DNA from: Bacteroidales bacterium
GTDB taxonomy: Bacteria > Bacteroidota > Bacteroidia > Bacteroidales > UBA932
Direction of reading: 5' to 3'
DNA length: 21,661 nucleotides
Assembly (NCBI GenBank): GCA_017527625.1
Contig: JAFXPV010000026.1
Coordinates: forward strand, 1 to 21,661
Below the pieces are notes generated by a model. That model saw only the letters and a list, made by a program, of their open reading frames with translations, was not told where the DNA came from and ran no database searches. Numbering within the stretch: position 1 is the stretch's first letter; every line of letters starts with the position of its first letter. Below, in pieces: positions 1 to 6,047 of this stretch. The translations under genes and the position numbers were made by a program.

Positions 1-139
<139 letters not shown>

Positions 140-167
140 TTAGTAGTATTTCTGCGAAAAACCGTCG

Positions 168-198
168 CAAAAATAGGATTTTTATTGCAAAAGAGCAA
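168..198 (-). promoter_or_regulatory. Bacteroides-type promoter for eno
   Basis: Read on the minus strand, TTG (198-196), a 20-bp spacer and TATTTTTG (175-168) match the Bacteroidetes -33/-7 consensus TTTG-N19-21-TAnnTTTG. The start site should fall near 160-164, about 55 nt before the eno ATG. Prediction from motif only. Confidence 0.6.
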
Positions 199-208
199 TA
201 GAAGGGAA

Positions 209-1477
209 CTATTGTTCCCTGCGTCTGAGCTGCCTTACAATACGGCGTATAATGACGTCTATGTTCTTGTCCGGTTCGATGATGTTGTAGCTGCCCCAGA
301 AGTTGTCGTCGGTGAAGTCTTCGAGTTTGGTGGCCATTATGTCACCGAACTTCATCAGGCTTTCGCTGTCGATGTCGATGCGGCCGGGATAGCGGTCGGT
401 CACTGCCAGCTCTGAGGTGATGCTGTAGGTAGTCTTGAAAGGGGATAATCTCTTGCGGGCGGAGAATGATATTTCTGTGCGGGAGTAGTCGAAATGCCAC
501 AGGCCGTCTTCTCCTTCCTTGTAGTTCATTATGAAAGTGGCACCAACTATGTCCATTCGGGTGTTCTTCGGTATCTTGCGGACATATTCATAAACCACCT
601 CGGGATGGGCTTCCGTGTTGAGGTCGAACTCGAAGCGTGCGATCGCATAGGTATCGGGATCGATGTAGATGCGGCCACGGTAGAGGGCGTACCTGACACC
701 AGGGTCCTGGTCGAATTCGACTACATAGAAATTGCGGCCGTCGATAGTGGCCGGCACGCCAATCGAGAAGAGGTAATATTTATGTGCGTCAAGGATACGG
801 TCCAGAAGGACTCCTGCGAAAGGATTTTTGACCATATCAAGCAGAAGGGCGCCGGTGACTCCGCCTTTGTAGCTGACGAGCAGTGAGTCGCTCTGGTCGT
901 AGTTGGAGCTGCCGCGTCCCTTGTAGATGCCGGCCTTGTCGCCTCCGCTGAGGTAGTAGGGGGCTTTGTCGATATCCAGCACGGCTTCGTTCATCGAGAG
1001 GTATTTCGAGTTGTTCTTCATTACTATCTCGCGGTAGAAGGCAGTCATTGCTTCGTGCTCCTGAGGATAGTTGAGGTGGACGCTGTGGTAGGCGTAGTCG
1101 AACATTGCGTCGGCGTCGAAGTTGATGATCGTGGCTGCGTCAAGGGAAATGATTGAAGGGAGCATCCTGATGCGCAGCGGACTGTCGGCTGTAGACCTGG
1201 CAAAGGATGAAACCGGAGCCAGGAAACGGTCATAACCCATATATGTGATGCGGACCATTGCATCGGGCTTGGTATCAACGGGAATCTTGAGCGAGAAGAC
1301 TCCGTCGGCATTGGTTACATTAGATATATTGCTGCCGGCGAGATTGACGGAAGCCAGGTGAAGCGGACTGCCGTCTTCGCCGTCAACCACTCGGCCGTAC
1401 AGGGTTTTGAAATCCTGAGCGCCGAGCATCTGGAAAAGCAGTGTCATTAGTGCTGTCAGAAAGATTTTCGTGCGCAT
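209..1477 (-). CDS. Secreted CarboxypepD_reg-like domain protein
   Basis: 422-residue exported protein. Residues 1-20 form a signal peptide ending in a plausible signal peptidase site before QDF (LGA|QDF). Residues about 24-107 match the carboxypeptidase regulatory-like (Ig-type) fold seen in Bacteroidetes surface proteins: GRVVDGEDGSPLHLASVNL, then NADGVFSLKIP and ITYMGYDRF. Residues about 125-422 form a beta-rich region of the kind found in DUF5686-like and related Bacteroidetes proteins; it contains FYVVEF and YIDPDTYAIARFEFDL, which resemble a lipoprotein-carrier-like sheet. Function is unknown; a cell-envelope role is inferred. The ATG at 1477 is chosen because the signal peptide begins there. 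The open frame continues upstream, but only across the antisense of tRNA-Leu. A -7 box lies at 1501-1508. Confidence 0.8.
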   Translation of the reverse strand: MRTKIFLTALMTLLFQMLGAQDFKTLYGRVVDGEDGSPLHLASVNLAGSNISNVTNADGVFSLKIPVDTKPDAMVRITYMGYDRFLAPVSSFARSTADSPLRIRMLPSIISLDAATIINFDADAMFDYAYHSVHLNYPQEHEAMTAFYREIVMKNNSKYLSMNEAVLDIDKAPYYLSGGDKAGIYKGRGSSNYDQSDSLLVSYKGGVTGALLLDMVKNPFAGVLLDRILDAHKYYLFSIGVPATIDGRNFYVVEFDQDPGVRYALYRGRIYIDPDTYAIARFEFDLNTEAHPEVVYEYVRKIPKNTRMDIVGATFIMNYKEGEDGLWHFDYSRTEISFSARKRLSPFKTTYSITSELAVTDRYPGRIDIDSESLMKFGDIMATKLEDFTDDNFWGSYNIIEPDKNIDVIIRRIVRQLRRREQ

Positions 1478-1500
1478 ATCGGTTGTTTTTGGATAACAAA

Positions 1501-1508
1501 CAAACTTA
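1501..1508 (-). promoter_or_regulatory. -7 box for the CarboxypepD_reg-like gene
   Basis: TAAGTTTG on the minus strand matches TAnnTTTG and lies 24 bp upstream of the ATG at 1477. No good TTG/TTTG lies 19-21 bp further upstream, so this is a half match only. Confidence 0.4.
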
Positions 1509-1517
1509 ATGAATTTT

Positions 1518-1548
1518 TTTGGATATATGAATTTTCGGTGTATATTTG
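1518..1548 (+). promoter_or_regulatory. Promoter of tRNA-Leu(GAG)
   Basis: TTTG (1518-1521), a 19-bp spacer, then TATATTTG (1541-1548) is a full match to the Bacteroidetes vegetative promoter. The start site should lie near 1552-1555, leaving a leader of about 18 nt before the mature tRNA 5' end at 1572. Confidence 0.75.
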
Positions 1549-1571
1549 CAATCCCTTTCAAGGAACAACCA

Positions 1572-1657
1572 GCCCAGATGGTGAAATTGGTAGACACGCT
1601 ACTTTGAGGGGGTAGTGGACGCATTAGTCCGTGCAAGTTCGAGTCTTGTTCTGGGCA
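1572..1657 (+). tRNA. tRNA-Leu (anticodon GAG)
   Basis: Full class II cloverleaf. The acceptor GCCCAGA (1572-1578) pairs with TCTGGGC (1650-1656). The anticodon stem CTACT/GGTAG (1599-1603/1611-1615) encloses loop TTGAGGG with anticodon GAG (1606-1608). A long variable arm has stem GGAC/GTCC. The T arm is GCAAG-TTCGAGT-CTTGT. The discriminator is A1657, as expected for leucine. CCA is not encoded, as is common in Bacteroidota, so it must be added after transcription. A strong promoter lies upstream and an intrinsic terminator starts 10 nt downstream. Confidence 0.95.
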
Positions 1658-1666
1658 CAAAAAAAA

Positions 1667-1697
1667 GATAAACGCGACTTCGCGTTTATCTTTTTTT
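1667..1697 (+). terminator. Intrinsic terminator after tRNA-Leu
   Basis: GATAAACGCG (1667-1676) and CGCGTTTATC (1681-1690) form a perfect 10-bp stem around ACTT and are followed by seven T. Eight A precede the stem, so the structure also works as a terminator on the minus strand. The palindrome extends outward: GGGCAC at the tRNA 3' end (1653-1658) is complementary to GTGCCC at 1698-1703, giving about 23 paired bases with one bulged A. Confidence 0.9.
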
Positions 1698-1713
1698 GTG
1701 CCCTTGGGCACCG
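1692..1713. repeat. 22-bp direct repeat, copy 1
   Basis: Six T followed by GTGCCCTTGGGCACCG. An identical copy lies 102 bp downstream at 1794-1815. The core GTGCCC-TT-GGGCAC is itself a perfect inverted repeat. Both copies directly follow a terminator-like hairpin. Confidence 0.85.
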
Positions 1714-1719
1714 TATCTA

Positions 1720-1759
1720 CGGGGGCTCTGCCCCCGGGCCCCTGCGTCGCAAAGCGACG
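1720..1759. repeat. Two GC-rich perfect hairpins
   Basis: CGGGGGC-TCT-GCCCCCG (1720-1736, 7-bp stem) and CGTCGC-AAA-GCGACG (1745-1759, 6-bp stem) lie in tandem between the two copies of the 22-bp repeat. No coding sequence runs through them on a believable frame. They look like parts of a structured repeat element. Function is unknown. Confidence 0.7.
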
Positions 1760-1760
1760 G

Positions 1761-1799
1761 AAAAAAATAGAGACAGCCAAGTGGCTGTCTCTATTTTTT
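1761..1799. terminator. Bidirectional intrinsic terminator between convergent units
   Basis: TAGAGACAGCC (1768-1778) and GGCTGTCTCTA (1783-1793) form a perfect 11-bp stem with loop AAGT. Seven A lie before it and six T after it, so it can terminate in both directions. It separates the tRNA-Leu unit (plus) from the secreted acidic-linker gene (minus), whose stop codon is 33 bp away. Confidence 0.85.
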
Positions 1800-1815
1800 G
1801 TGCCCTTGGGCACCG
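1794..1815. repeat. 22-bp direct repeat, copy 2
   Basis: Identical to 1692-1713 (six T plus GTGCCCTTGGGCACCG). It ends 16 bp before the stop codon of the convergent secreted-protein gene. Confidence 0.85.
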
Positions 1816-1831
1816 TTATGGATCAATCCTG

Positions 1832-2821
1832 TTACTTTGAAGTGATGATAGCAGTTCCATAAGGGGGAACTCGTAGGTTGCAGTAGAATTCTGAACCGTC
1901 GGTAGACCTCATATAGCCAATGAAACTGAAGCTGTCGTCACTGGTGTTATGGTCGCACCTGGCTAACGCCTCTTCTATCTCAAAGTCAGTATCATCAGGT
2001 AATGTGCTATAGACAAACGCAGGATTATCGGCTGACTTGGGCTGTGTCGGGTCCATAAGTGAGACGAAATACATTTCTACAAGCATACCCATTTTGGTCA
2101 AAGGCGCTTTAGTCAGCATATCATATGGTGTTCCAAGCATATCCGGAGTGATGACGATTTCAACTCCATTGCCATCCCTCTGGGTATGAATTTGATAATG
2201 TGTTATTGCTTCGGTATCGCTATAGTACGGATGCCAGCATATGTAACCACTATCGCCGCCGCCGGCCGGGAGAACAACTCCGTCATAAGAGAGAGTGTTT
2301 TCGTCAAGGGATGCGGCAAGATCCAGACCTGTCTTTTCCTCTTCGTCTTCATCATCTCCTTCGTCATCGTCATCTTCGTCGCCGGCATATACATAGCAGA
2401 CTGCTGAAGCGCCGCCGCCGTTGGTGTAGAGGACAACTCTGCCGTCATTCATAAGGGCACCGGTGACAGTTACTGTCACGCTTCCCAAGGCGACATCGCC
2501 AGCCTTTGTGGTGAGAGCCTTTGCCGTTGTGGTTTCAGGCTGCTCAACAGTGACTGAGCAAGTATTGCCATTGGTGGTTATGTCGGTGATCTTGACACCT
2601 TGTGCAGAAGCGGTGAACGAGAAGCTCTTGACTGCGGTGGAGTTGGAACTGGCAACGAAAGAGATGGTCGCACTGCCGCCTTCGCCGAGAGTCACTCTGT
2701 CAATCAAGCTTTTGATCCTGATGGACGTAAGAGAGTCATTCTGATCGCAGTATGAAGCCTGGGTGAAGATCACAGCTGCAGCCACGAAAAACAGAAAAGT
2801 AAAAATTCTGACCTTTTTCAT
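1832..2821 (-). CDS. Unrecognised secreted protein with an acidic linker
   Basis: 329 residues, family not recognised. Residues 1 to about 22 are a signal peptide (MKKVRIFTFLFFVAAAVIF, then TQASYC). C25 follows but lacks a clear lipobox. Residues about 30-147 are rich in Ser/Thr/Val and look like a beta-sandwich (Ig- or cohesin-like), ending GDVALGSVTVTVTGALM and VVLYTNGG. A run of Asp/Glu (148-162, DEDDDDEGDDEDEEE) forms a linker. Residues about 165-329 are a second domain with ICWHPYY, two Met-rich stretches and two Cys (289, 314). The gene looks more AT-rich than its neighbours by eye, suggesting different history or weak constraint. It has its own promoter (2854-2885) and is monocistronic, ending at the hairpin array. 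A surface or periplasmic role is inferred only from the signal peptide. Confidence 0.75.
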   Translation of the reverse strand: MKKVRIFTFLFFVAAAVIFTQASYCDQNDSLTSIRIKSLIDRVTLGEGGSATISFVASSNSTAVKSFSFTASAQGVKITDITTNGNTCSVTVEQPETTTAKALTTKAGDVALGSVTVTVTGALMNDGRVVLYTNGGGASAVCYVYAGDEDDDDEGDDEDEEEKTGLDLAASLDENTLSYDGVVLPAGGGDSGYICWHPYYSDTEAITHYQIHTQRDGNGVEIVITPDMLGTPYDMLTKAPLTKMGMLVEMYFVSLMDPTQPKSADNPAFVYSTLPDDTDFEIEEALARCDHNTSDDSFSFIGYMRSTDGSEFYCNLRVPPYGTAIITSK

Positions 2822-2853
2822 ATTGTGTGTATGTTATTTCTATACAATTTGGC

Positions 2854-2885
2854 CAAAGATACTAATTATATAGCATATAGACAAA
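2854..2885 (-). promoter_or_regulatory. Promoter of the acidic-linker secreted protein
   Basis: On the minus strand, TTTG (2885-2882), a 20-bp spacer and TATCTTTG (2861-2854) form a full consensus promoter. The predicted start site is near 2848, about 27 nt before the ATG at 2821. Confidence 0.75.
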
Positions 2886-2892
2886 AAAAAAC

Positions 2893-2900
2893 TATATTTG
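2893..2900 (+). promoter_or_regulatory. -7 box for lgt
   Basis: TATATTTG matches TAnnTTTG and lies 20 bp before the lgt ATG at 2921. No clear -33 element at the right distance. It lies 7 bp from the -33 box of the divergent promoter, so the two promoters are back to back. Confidence 0.5.
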
Positions 2901-2920
2901 TTACAATAATAGACCCGGAT

Positions 2921-3697
2921 ATGAAAGCCCTTGTCCTTCATTGGAGTGTGGATCCAGTCCTTTGCCAGGTCGCCGGCACGGAGATCCGCTGGTATTCCCT
3001 GCTTTTCTTGAGTTCGCTTCTCTGGGCCTGGTTTTTCGCCAGATGGGTATCCACAAGGGAGCATATATCCAGCGAAGTGTCAGTTCCTTTGGTGTTCTGG
3101 CTGCTGGTTGGCTTTTATGCTGGCGGAAAGATCGGGAACCACTTCTTCTATGCAACCGAATCCTTCAAAGGCTTTTCCAGCTTTGGTGCCGCGATCGGTA
3201 TGTTCCTGACAGCCTGGATCTTCTGTGCGACTTCAGGCAGGCGCCACGGCATTTCATTCCTCTGGCTGCTGGACCGCGTCCTTGTCTGCGGCCTGTTCGG
3301 AGCAGTGCCGGTCCGCATAGGAAACTTTTTCAATTCTGAGCTATACGGCACTCCGACGGACCTGCCGTGGGGCGTCATATTCGAGAGGACGGCAGACCTG
3401 CAGCCCCGGCATCCCGTGCAGCTGTACGAAGCTATGCTATTCATTATCCTGTTTGTCGTAATATTCCTGATATACCTCAGGCGTTCCAACCGCTTGCCTG
3501 ACGGTTTCATCGCGGGAGTTGCCATAGTCGCAGCGTCGATCATCCGCTTTATGACAGAGTTTGTCAAGGAGTCGTCCAGAAACATCGACTTCGGGCAGTT
3601 CACCCTCCACACCGCGCAGGTGCTCTGCATTCCTCTCTTCCTCTTCGGGGCGGGCATCCTGTTTCTGGCTGTCCGCCGGAAACGGGAAATGAAATAA
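2921..3697 (+). CDS. lgt: Prolipoprotein diacylglyceryl transferase, divergent
   Basis: Lgt moves diacylglyceryl from phosphatidylglycerol to the lipobox cysteine of prolipoproteins in the inner membrane, the first step of lipoprotein maturation. 258 residues with about seven hydrophobic segments. Family motifs present: IRWYSLLFL (22-30), RIGNFFNSELYGTPTDLPWG (132-151, the Lgt signature with the essential Arg), HPVQLYEA (164-171) and IRFMTEFVKE (208-217). Odd points: where relatives have S/F-HGG or SHGAAIG, this protein has SSFGAAIG (86-93), so the conserved His is Phe. The GARLGH segment reads GGKIGN (68-73). The loop before it is shorter than I expect for Bacteroides. The frame is intact. 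Start at 2921 is chosen because the Lgt homology begins there and a -7 box sits just upstream; the longer open frame (from 2825) crosses the promoter. Confidence 0.88.
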   Translation: MKALVLHWSVDPVLCQVAGTEIRWYSLLFLSSLLWAWFFARWVSTREHISSEVSVPLVFWLLVGFYAGGKIGNHFFYATESFKGFSSFGAAIGMFLTAWIFCATSGRRHGISFLWLLDRVLVCGLFGAVPVRIGNFFNSELYGTPTDLPWGVIFERTADLQPRHPVQLYEAMLFIILFVVIFLIYLRRSNRLPDGFIAGVAIVAASIIRFMTEFVKESSRNIDFGQFTLHTAQVLCIPLFLFGAGILFLAVRRKREMK

Positions 3698-3701
3698 TCG
3701 C

Positions 3702-3709
3702 TATCTTTG
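3702..3709 (+). promoter_or_regulatory. -7 box for the nitroreductase, near-leaderless
   Basis: TATCTTTG is a perfect TAnnTTTG box lying between the lgt stop codon and the ATG at 3717. Only 7 bp separate box and ATG, so the transcript would have almost no leader. No TTTG at -33 is visible. Confidence 0.55.
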
Positions 3710-3716
3710 CGGGCGT

Positions 3717-4346
3717 ATGGCAGACAATTATCTTGAGAAAAGGGCAGAGGAACTGCAGCAGAAACGCAAAGTCGTAGTAAAGCGGGGCGCCAGCCTGGAG
3801 TCGCTGCTCAAGCGCAACCGCAGTTTCAGGGGCTATGACCGCTCCGTTGAAGTAGACCGCGGGCAACTGCTCGAAATGGTGAAGACTGCGACGTGGGTGG
3901 CTTCAGGTATGAACGCCCAGCCGCTGCGCTTCCGGCTTGTGACCGGAGATGAAGCCGCGAAAGTCCATCCCCTCGTCAAGCTCGGTGCAGCCCTTCCCGA
4001 AGAACACCTGCCTCATCCCGGCGAGGAACCGTCGGCGTACATCGTGATATGCTCCACCGTCGAGGAGAACCGCATCGTCGATATGGACCTAGGCATCGCT
4101 GCCCAGAGCATTCTCCTCAAGGCGACCGAAATGGGTCTCGGCGGCATCTTCATCCTCAATTTCAACGCAGCAGCCGTGCAGGCGGCACTATCCTTGCAGA
4201 TGAAGCCCCTCGCAGTCCTTGGCATAGGAAAGCCGGCCGAGCGCATTTTCCTTATGCCCTGCAATGCAGGCGACCCGCTGGCCTACTACCGCAAGGAAGG
4301 CGTGCATTACGTGCCGAAAATCAAAGTAGAAGATCTGATAGTGTAA
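3717..4346 (+). CDS. Nitroreductase-family FMN oxidoreductase
   Basis: 209 residues, cytoplasmic, no signal peptide. The nitroreductase fold (FMN-dependent NAD(P)H oxidoreductase) is indicated by KRNRSFRGYD (32-41, FMN phosphate-binding Arg cluster), ASGMNAQPLRFRL (62-74, the usual P/A-S-x-x-N-x-QP segment), VDMDLGIAAQSILLKATEMG (121-140, the helix that packs on flavin) and LAVLGIGKPAE (165-175). The substrate cannot be read from sequence; members of this group reduce nitroaromatics, quinones or unknown metabolites. It lies 19 bp downstream of lgt and 19 bp upstream of the DUF2147 gene on the same strand, so it may head a transcript with DUF2147 and serB from its own -7 box. Confidence 0.88.
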   Translation: MADNYLEKRAEELQQKRKVVVKRGASLESLLKRNRSFRGYDRSVEVDRGQLLEMVKTATWVASGMNAQPLRFRLVTGDEAAKVHPLVKLGAALPEEHLPHPGEEPSAYIVICSTVEENRIVDMDLGIAAQSILLKATEMGLGGIFILNFNAAAVQAALSLQMKPLAVLGIGKPAERIFLMPCNAGDPLAYYRKEGVHYVPKIKVEDLIV

Positions 4347-4365
4347 ATCATTAAAACCTGACTAT

Positions 4366-4812
4366 ATGAAGAAAATATTTTTTGCGCTCTGCGCACTTCT
4401 CGTTTCCATCTTCGCGAACGGACAGAACGACAAGGCAGACAACATAATCGGTAAGTACTCTTCCACCCAGGGAAAAGATGCATATAAAGTTGAGGTCACC
4501 AAGCAGTCTGACGGCACATACAAAGGCACCATATACTGGCTTTCAAATCCTTACGAGAAAGACGGCTCGATCAGTCTGGACAAGAAGAATCCGGACAAGT
4601 CCCTGCGTAACACACCGATGGACAAGGTCGTCCTGTTCTCCGGGCTTTCATACGACAGTGCCAAAAAACAGTGGAGCGGCGCCAAGATTTACGATCCTCA
4701 GCGCGGCATTTCAGTCAAAATGACGGCCAGGTTCGAGAATGCCGGCACCCTTATCATCAGGGGAACCGTCCTCGGTATCGGTGAATCAATCAGCTGGAAG
4801 AGGGAGAAATAG
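4366..4812 (+). CDS. Exported DUF2147 protein
   Basis: 148 residues. Residues 1-19 are a signal peptide (cleavage likely after ANG, before Q20). Residues about 25-147 match DUF2147: IIGKYSSTQGKDAYKVEV, YKGTIYWLSNPYEKDG, LDKKNPDKSLRNTPM, the invariant-looking WSGAKIYDPQRG, and a closing RGTVLGIGESISWKR. The family is a small periplasmic beta-barrel-like domain of unknown biochemical function. No promoter box is visible in the 19 bp upstream, so it is probably read with the nitroreductase. SerB starts 1 bp after its stop codon, so the two are almost certainly cotranscribed and perhaps translationally coupled. Confidence 0.88.
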   Translation: MKKIFFALCALLVSIFANGQNDKADNIIGKYSSTQGKDAYKVEVTKQSDGTYKGTIYWLSNPYEKDGSISLDKKNPDKSLRNTPMDKVVLFSGLSYDSAKKQWSGAKIYDPQRGISVKMTARFENAGTLIIRGTVLGIGESISWKREK

Positions 4813-4813
4813 C

Positions 4814-6046
4814 GTGGCACACGAACAGATACTTATACGCATAGCGGGCAAGGACCGTTCTGGTCTTACCGCAGATGTTATGGGGATCCTTGCGAGCTAC
4901 AACGCCCAGATTCTCGACATCGGCCAGGCCGACATCCATTCGTCCTTGACGATGGGCATACTCATCAGGATAGACGCCCGCAACTCCGGGAACGTGATGA
5001 AAGAACTTCTCTTCAAGGCTACGGAGCTCGGCGTCACGATAGGTTTTGCGCCTGTCACTGACGATGAGTACGAAGAGTGGGTTGGCCGGCAGGGCAAGAA
5101 CCGCTACATTCTGACAATCCTCGGACGCAGCATAGGAGCCACTCAGATAGAAGCGGCAGCCAAGGTCGTTGCCAGCCACGGTCTCAACATCGACAACATA
5201 CGCCGTCTCACCGGCCGTATGAGCCTGCGTAACCCTGTGCACAACGTCCGCTCCTGCATAGAATTCTCCGTGCGCGGCACGCTGGCCGACCGTGAGAAGC
5301 TCCAGTCGGAACTTATGAAGCTCTCTCCCGAGATGGGCTTCGACTTTTCGTTCCAGATAGATGATATGTACCGCCGTATGAGGCGTCTCATCTGCTTCGA
5401 TATGGACTCAACCCTCGTGCAGACGGAGTGCATCGACGAACTGGCGGAGCGCAACGGCGTGGGCAAGCAGGTAGCTGCCATCACGGCCAGGGCTATGCGG
5501 GGCGAGATAGATTTCAAGGAGAGTTTCAGGCAGCGGGTAGCCCTTCTCAAAGGTTTGGACGTGAGCGTGATGCAGGACATCGCCGAGCATCTGCCCATAA
5601 CCGAGGGAGTCGACCGTCTGATGTCAGTCCTCAAGACCTGCGGATACAAGATAGCCATCCTGTCCGGTGGATTCACGTTCTTCTGTGAATACCTGCAGCA
5701 CCGTTTCGGCATAGATTACGTCTATGCCAACGAACTTGAAGTAGGGGAGGACGGCAAGCTCACCGGCCGTTATCTGGGAGACATCGTCGACGGCCGCCGC
5801 AAAGCAGACCTGCTGAGGCTCATAGCCCAGGGAGAGAAGGTCAACCTGGCCCAGACCATAGCGGTGGGAGACGGAGCCAACGACCTGCCGATGCTCTCGA
5901 CGGCCGGCCTCGGCATCGCTTTCCACGCCAAGCCCAGGGTCGTTGCCGGAGCACAGCAGTCCATCAACACCATCGGCATCGATGGCGTCCTCTATTTTCT
6001 CGGTTTCAAGGATACCTACCTCGGCGAGCTTGGCAAGCTCACTTAA
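4814..6046 (+). CDS. serB: Phosphoserine phosphatase with tandem ACT domains
   Basis: SerB hydrolyses O-phosphoserine to serine, the last step of serine synthesis. 410 residues. ACT domain 1 spans about residues 4-75 (QILIRIAGKDRSGLTADVMG) and ACT domain 2 about 97-175 (NRYILTILGRSIGATQIEAA); these may sense amino acids. The HAD phosphatase domain spans about 190-410: FDMDSTLVQTE (nucleophile D196, acid/base D198), SGGF (S284), K330 and GDGANDLPM (D353, D357). All four HAD motifs are intact. The start is GTG at 4814: the family begins within a few residues of it, and GGGAG (4802-4806) stands 7 nt upstream. An ATG at 4739 lies inside the DUF2147 gene and would add a meaningless extension. The stop codon is 1 bp from the convergent reductase stop. 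Confidence 0.95.
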   Translation: MAHEQILIRIAGKDRSGLTADVMGILASYNAQILDIGQADIHSSLTMGILIRIDARNSGNVMKELLFKATELGVTIGFAPVTDDEYEEWVGRQGKNRYILTILGRSIGATQIEAAAKVVASHGLNIDNIRRLTGRMSLRNPVHNVRSCIEFSVRGTLADREKLQSELMKLSPEMGFDFSFQIDDMYRRMRRLICFDMDSTLVQTECIDELAERNGVGKQVAAITARAMRGEIDFKESFRQRVALLKGLDVSVMQDIAEHLPITEGVDRLMSVLKTCGYKIAILSGGFTFFCEYLQHRFGIDYVYANELEVGEDGKLTGRYLGDIVDGRRKADLLRLIAQGEKVNLAQTIAVGDGANDLPMLSTAGLGIAFHAKPRVVAGAQQSINTIGIDGVLYFLGFKDTYLGELGKLT

Positions 6047-6047
6047 A

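Noticed and set aside
209..1813. Extended 534-codon version of the CarboxypepD_reg-like protein starting near 1813
   Set aside because: The extra N-terminus is the antisense of tRNA-Leu and of the hairpin array, and it precedes a clear signal peptide that begins at 1477.
1572..1815. Attachment site for an integrated element at the tRNA-Leu 3' end
   Set aside because: Only GGGCAC is shared between the tRNA end and the downstream repeats, and no integrase or cargo lies between them.
1631..1840. Short plus-strand open frame over the tRNA-Leu 3' half and hairpins
   Set aside because: It reads through the tRNA and two terminators. Its apparent peptide comes from palindromic repeats, not from a gene.
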